In this document: in pieces, positions 63,126-64,000 of the stretch | How the letters are laid out: every line of letters begins with the position of its first letter | How positions within the stretch are numbered: position 1 is the stretch's first letter | Assembly: GCF_036370855.1 (NCBI RefSeq) | Contig: NC_088110.1 | Span: 19,649,501 to 19,713,500, forward strand | From: Dromaius novaehollandiae | Lineage: Eukaryota > Chordata > Aves > Casuariiformes > Dromaiidae | DNA: 64,000 nucleotides | Reading direction: 5' to 3' | Made by a program: the position numbers and the translations under genes | The notes under the pieces: generated by a model | Databases searched by the model: none | Told to the model about the DNA's origin: nothing | Seen by the model: the letters and a program-made list of their open reading frames with translations, nothing else

Positions 63126-64000
63126 TTTTGTCTTCTGTTTTAATGGCTGTGATCTGCCTACAGAGACATGGGTAGGGTATGCAGTGCCTATTAAGTGCCA
63201 TCCGTCACTCCTTAACATCTTATCTTCTGAAAGCTAGGTATCTTTGGAATTAGTAGAGTTTCTGTAATCTAAAAATGTCTTTAAAAGTCAGTCCTTGATC
63301 TCCAGAGACGGCAAAACACTATGTTTTCCAATGTAGTCCTACTTGTCAATGAGTTATAGGAAGTTTAAACTTAGAACACAAATAGAATCAGATTTAACAA
63401 GATACTACATTTCGTAAACCTGAAATAAACCTCCATTAGGGAGGTTCTGCATTTTAAGTGAACCTGTGCGTAGACTTTGGTACTGAACTGCATGTATACA
63501 GATAAGGGCGGATTCTTTTGACTGGCAGCATCCGGGCTGGCTGCACCTGTGATACTCTATCCCAAAGCACTCAGCAGTGCATGCATAAAGAGACAGGGCT
63601 TTCACAATTAAAACGTTAAGCTTTAATTACCTTTTATGCAAAATGGATACCTCTAGAGTTTCAGTTTGCTAACAGATGCCTTTCCTCTGCAATAGACTAG
63701 ACTGAAGGACTGCTTTGCATTCTTCCTCCAGCTTACCGTCCATCCCATGCCTCCCTTAATTTTCAGGACTTCTACAGTCATGAGTAGCATCAGGTAGAAA
63801 TTCTACTGCATTATGCTGATTAGTTTTCAAAGTATCCCACTAGAAAATCACACTATCTGATAGTTCATATTATTTTGCAATGTATTTTATATAACTGAGA
63901 AAATAACTTTTACCACTGTGAATATAAGCAAAGCTGGACTAGGTTGATTTGGAGCCTGAATGATACTTTGTCCCTTTTTAGCCTATGCAGTCCCCATGCT
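63126..64000. other. right-end noncoding stretch
   Basis: About 0.9 kb with no recognisable exon. In mammals the C16orf46 and GCSH genes follow on the minus strand, but I cannot match either here. Confidence 0.5.

Noticed and set aside
1-64000. CRISPR arrays, bacterial operons, complete endogenous viruses, tRNA or rRNA genes
   Set aside because: No regularly spaced repeats, LTR pairs, retroviral reading frames or RNA-gene signatures were seen. The sequence is vertebrate nuclear DNA.

Overview
This window looks like ordinary single-copy vertebrate nuclear DNA, most probably from a bird. It is AT-rich apart from sharp CpG islands at promoters, its genes are split into small exons with GT-AG introns, and it carries chicken-repeat-1 (CR1) LINE fragments. 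Three protein genes can be rebuilt exon by exon: CMC2 (minus strand, 22509-29299 coding, promoter near 36.7-36.9 kb), CENPN (plus, 37368-45661) and ATMIN/ASCIZ (plus, 48189-56476). Human chromosome 16q23.2 has the same order (CMC2 <- -> CENPN -> ATMIN), so this is a conserved syntenic block.

Layout. 1-16.4 kb: no recognisable exon; repeats, homopolymers, one perfect hairpin and a small GC-rich patch at 3.9-4.2 kb. 16.45-17.38 kb: a strong CpG island with YY1-like motifs and a minus-strand splice donor, belonging to a transcript I cannot identify (CDYL2 is the expected minus-strand neighbour on this side in mammals, but none of its coding sequence is visible). 17.4-22 kb: intergenic. 22-36.9 kb: CMC2, with a reverse-oriented CR1 fragment in its first intron. 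36.7-37.04 kb: a shared CMC2/CENPN bidirectional promoter with paired CCAAT boxes, a CHR-like element and E2F-like sites. 37-46.8 kb: CENPN in ten coding exons. 48-56.5 kb: ATMIN in four coding exons. 56.5-63.1 kb: probably a long ATMIN 3' UTR with a CR1 3' end, then about 0.9 kb with nothing recognised.

The three genes share a neighbourhood, not a pathway. CMC2 is a mitochondrial twin-CX9C protein linked to cytochrome oxidase assembly. CENPN reads CENP-A nucleosomes at centromeres and shares its promoter with CMC2. ATMIN is a zinc-finger ATM cofactor and transcription factor that binds dynein light chain through TQT motifs. I found no sign of a new multi-gene system. The items most worth a second look are the orphan CpG island, the perfect hairpin at 14.8 kb, a 108-bp duplication within ATMIN, a diverged repeat pair beside the CMC2/CENPN promoter, and a doubled near-palindrome in the ATMIN promoter.
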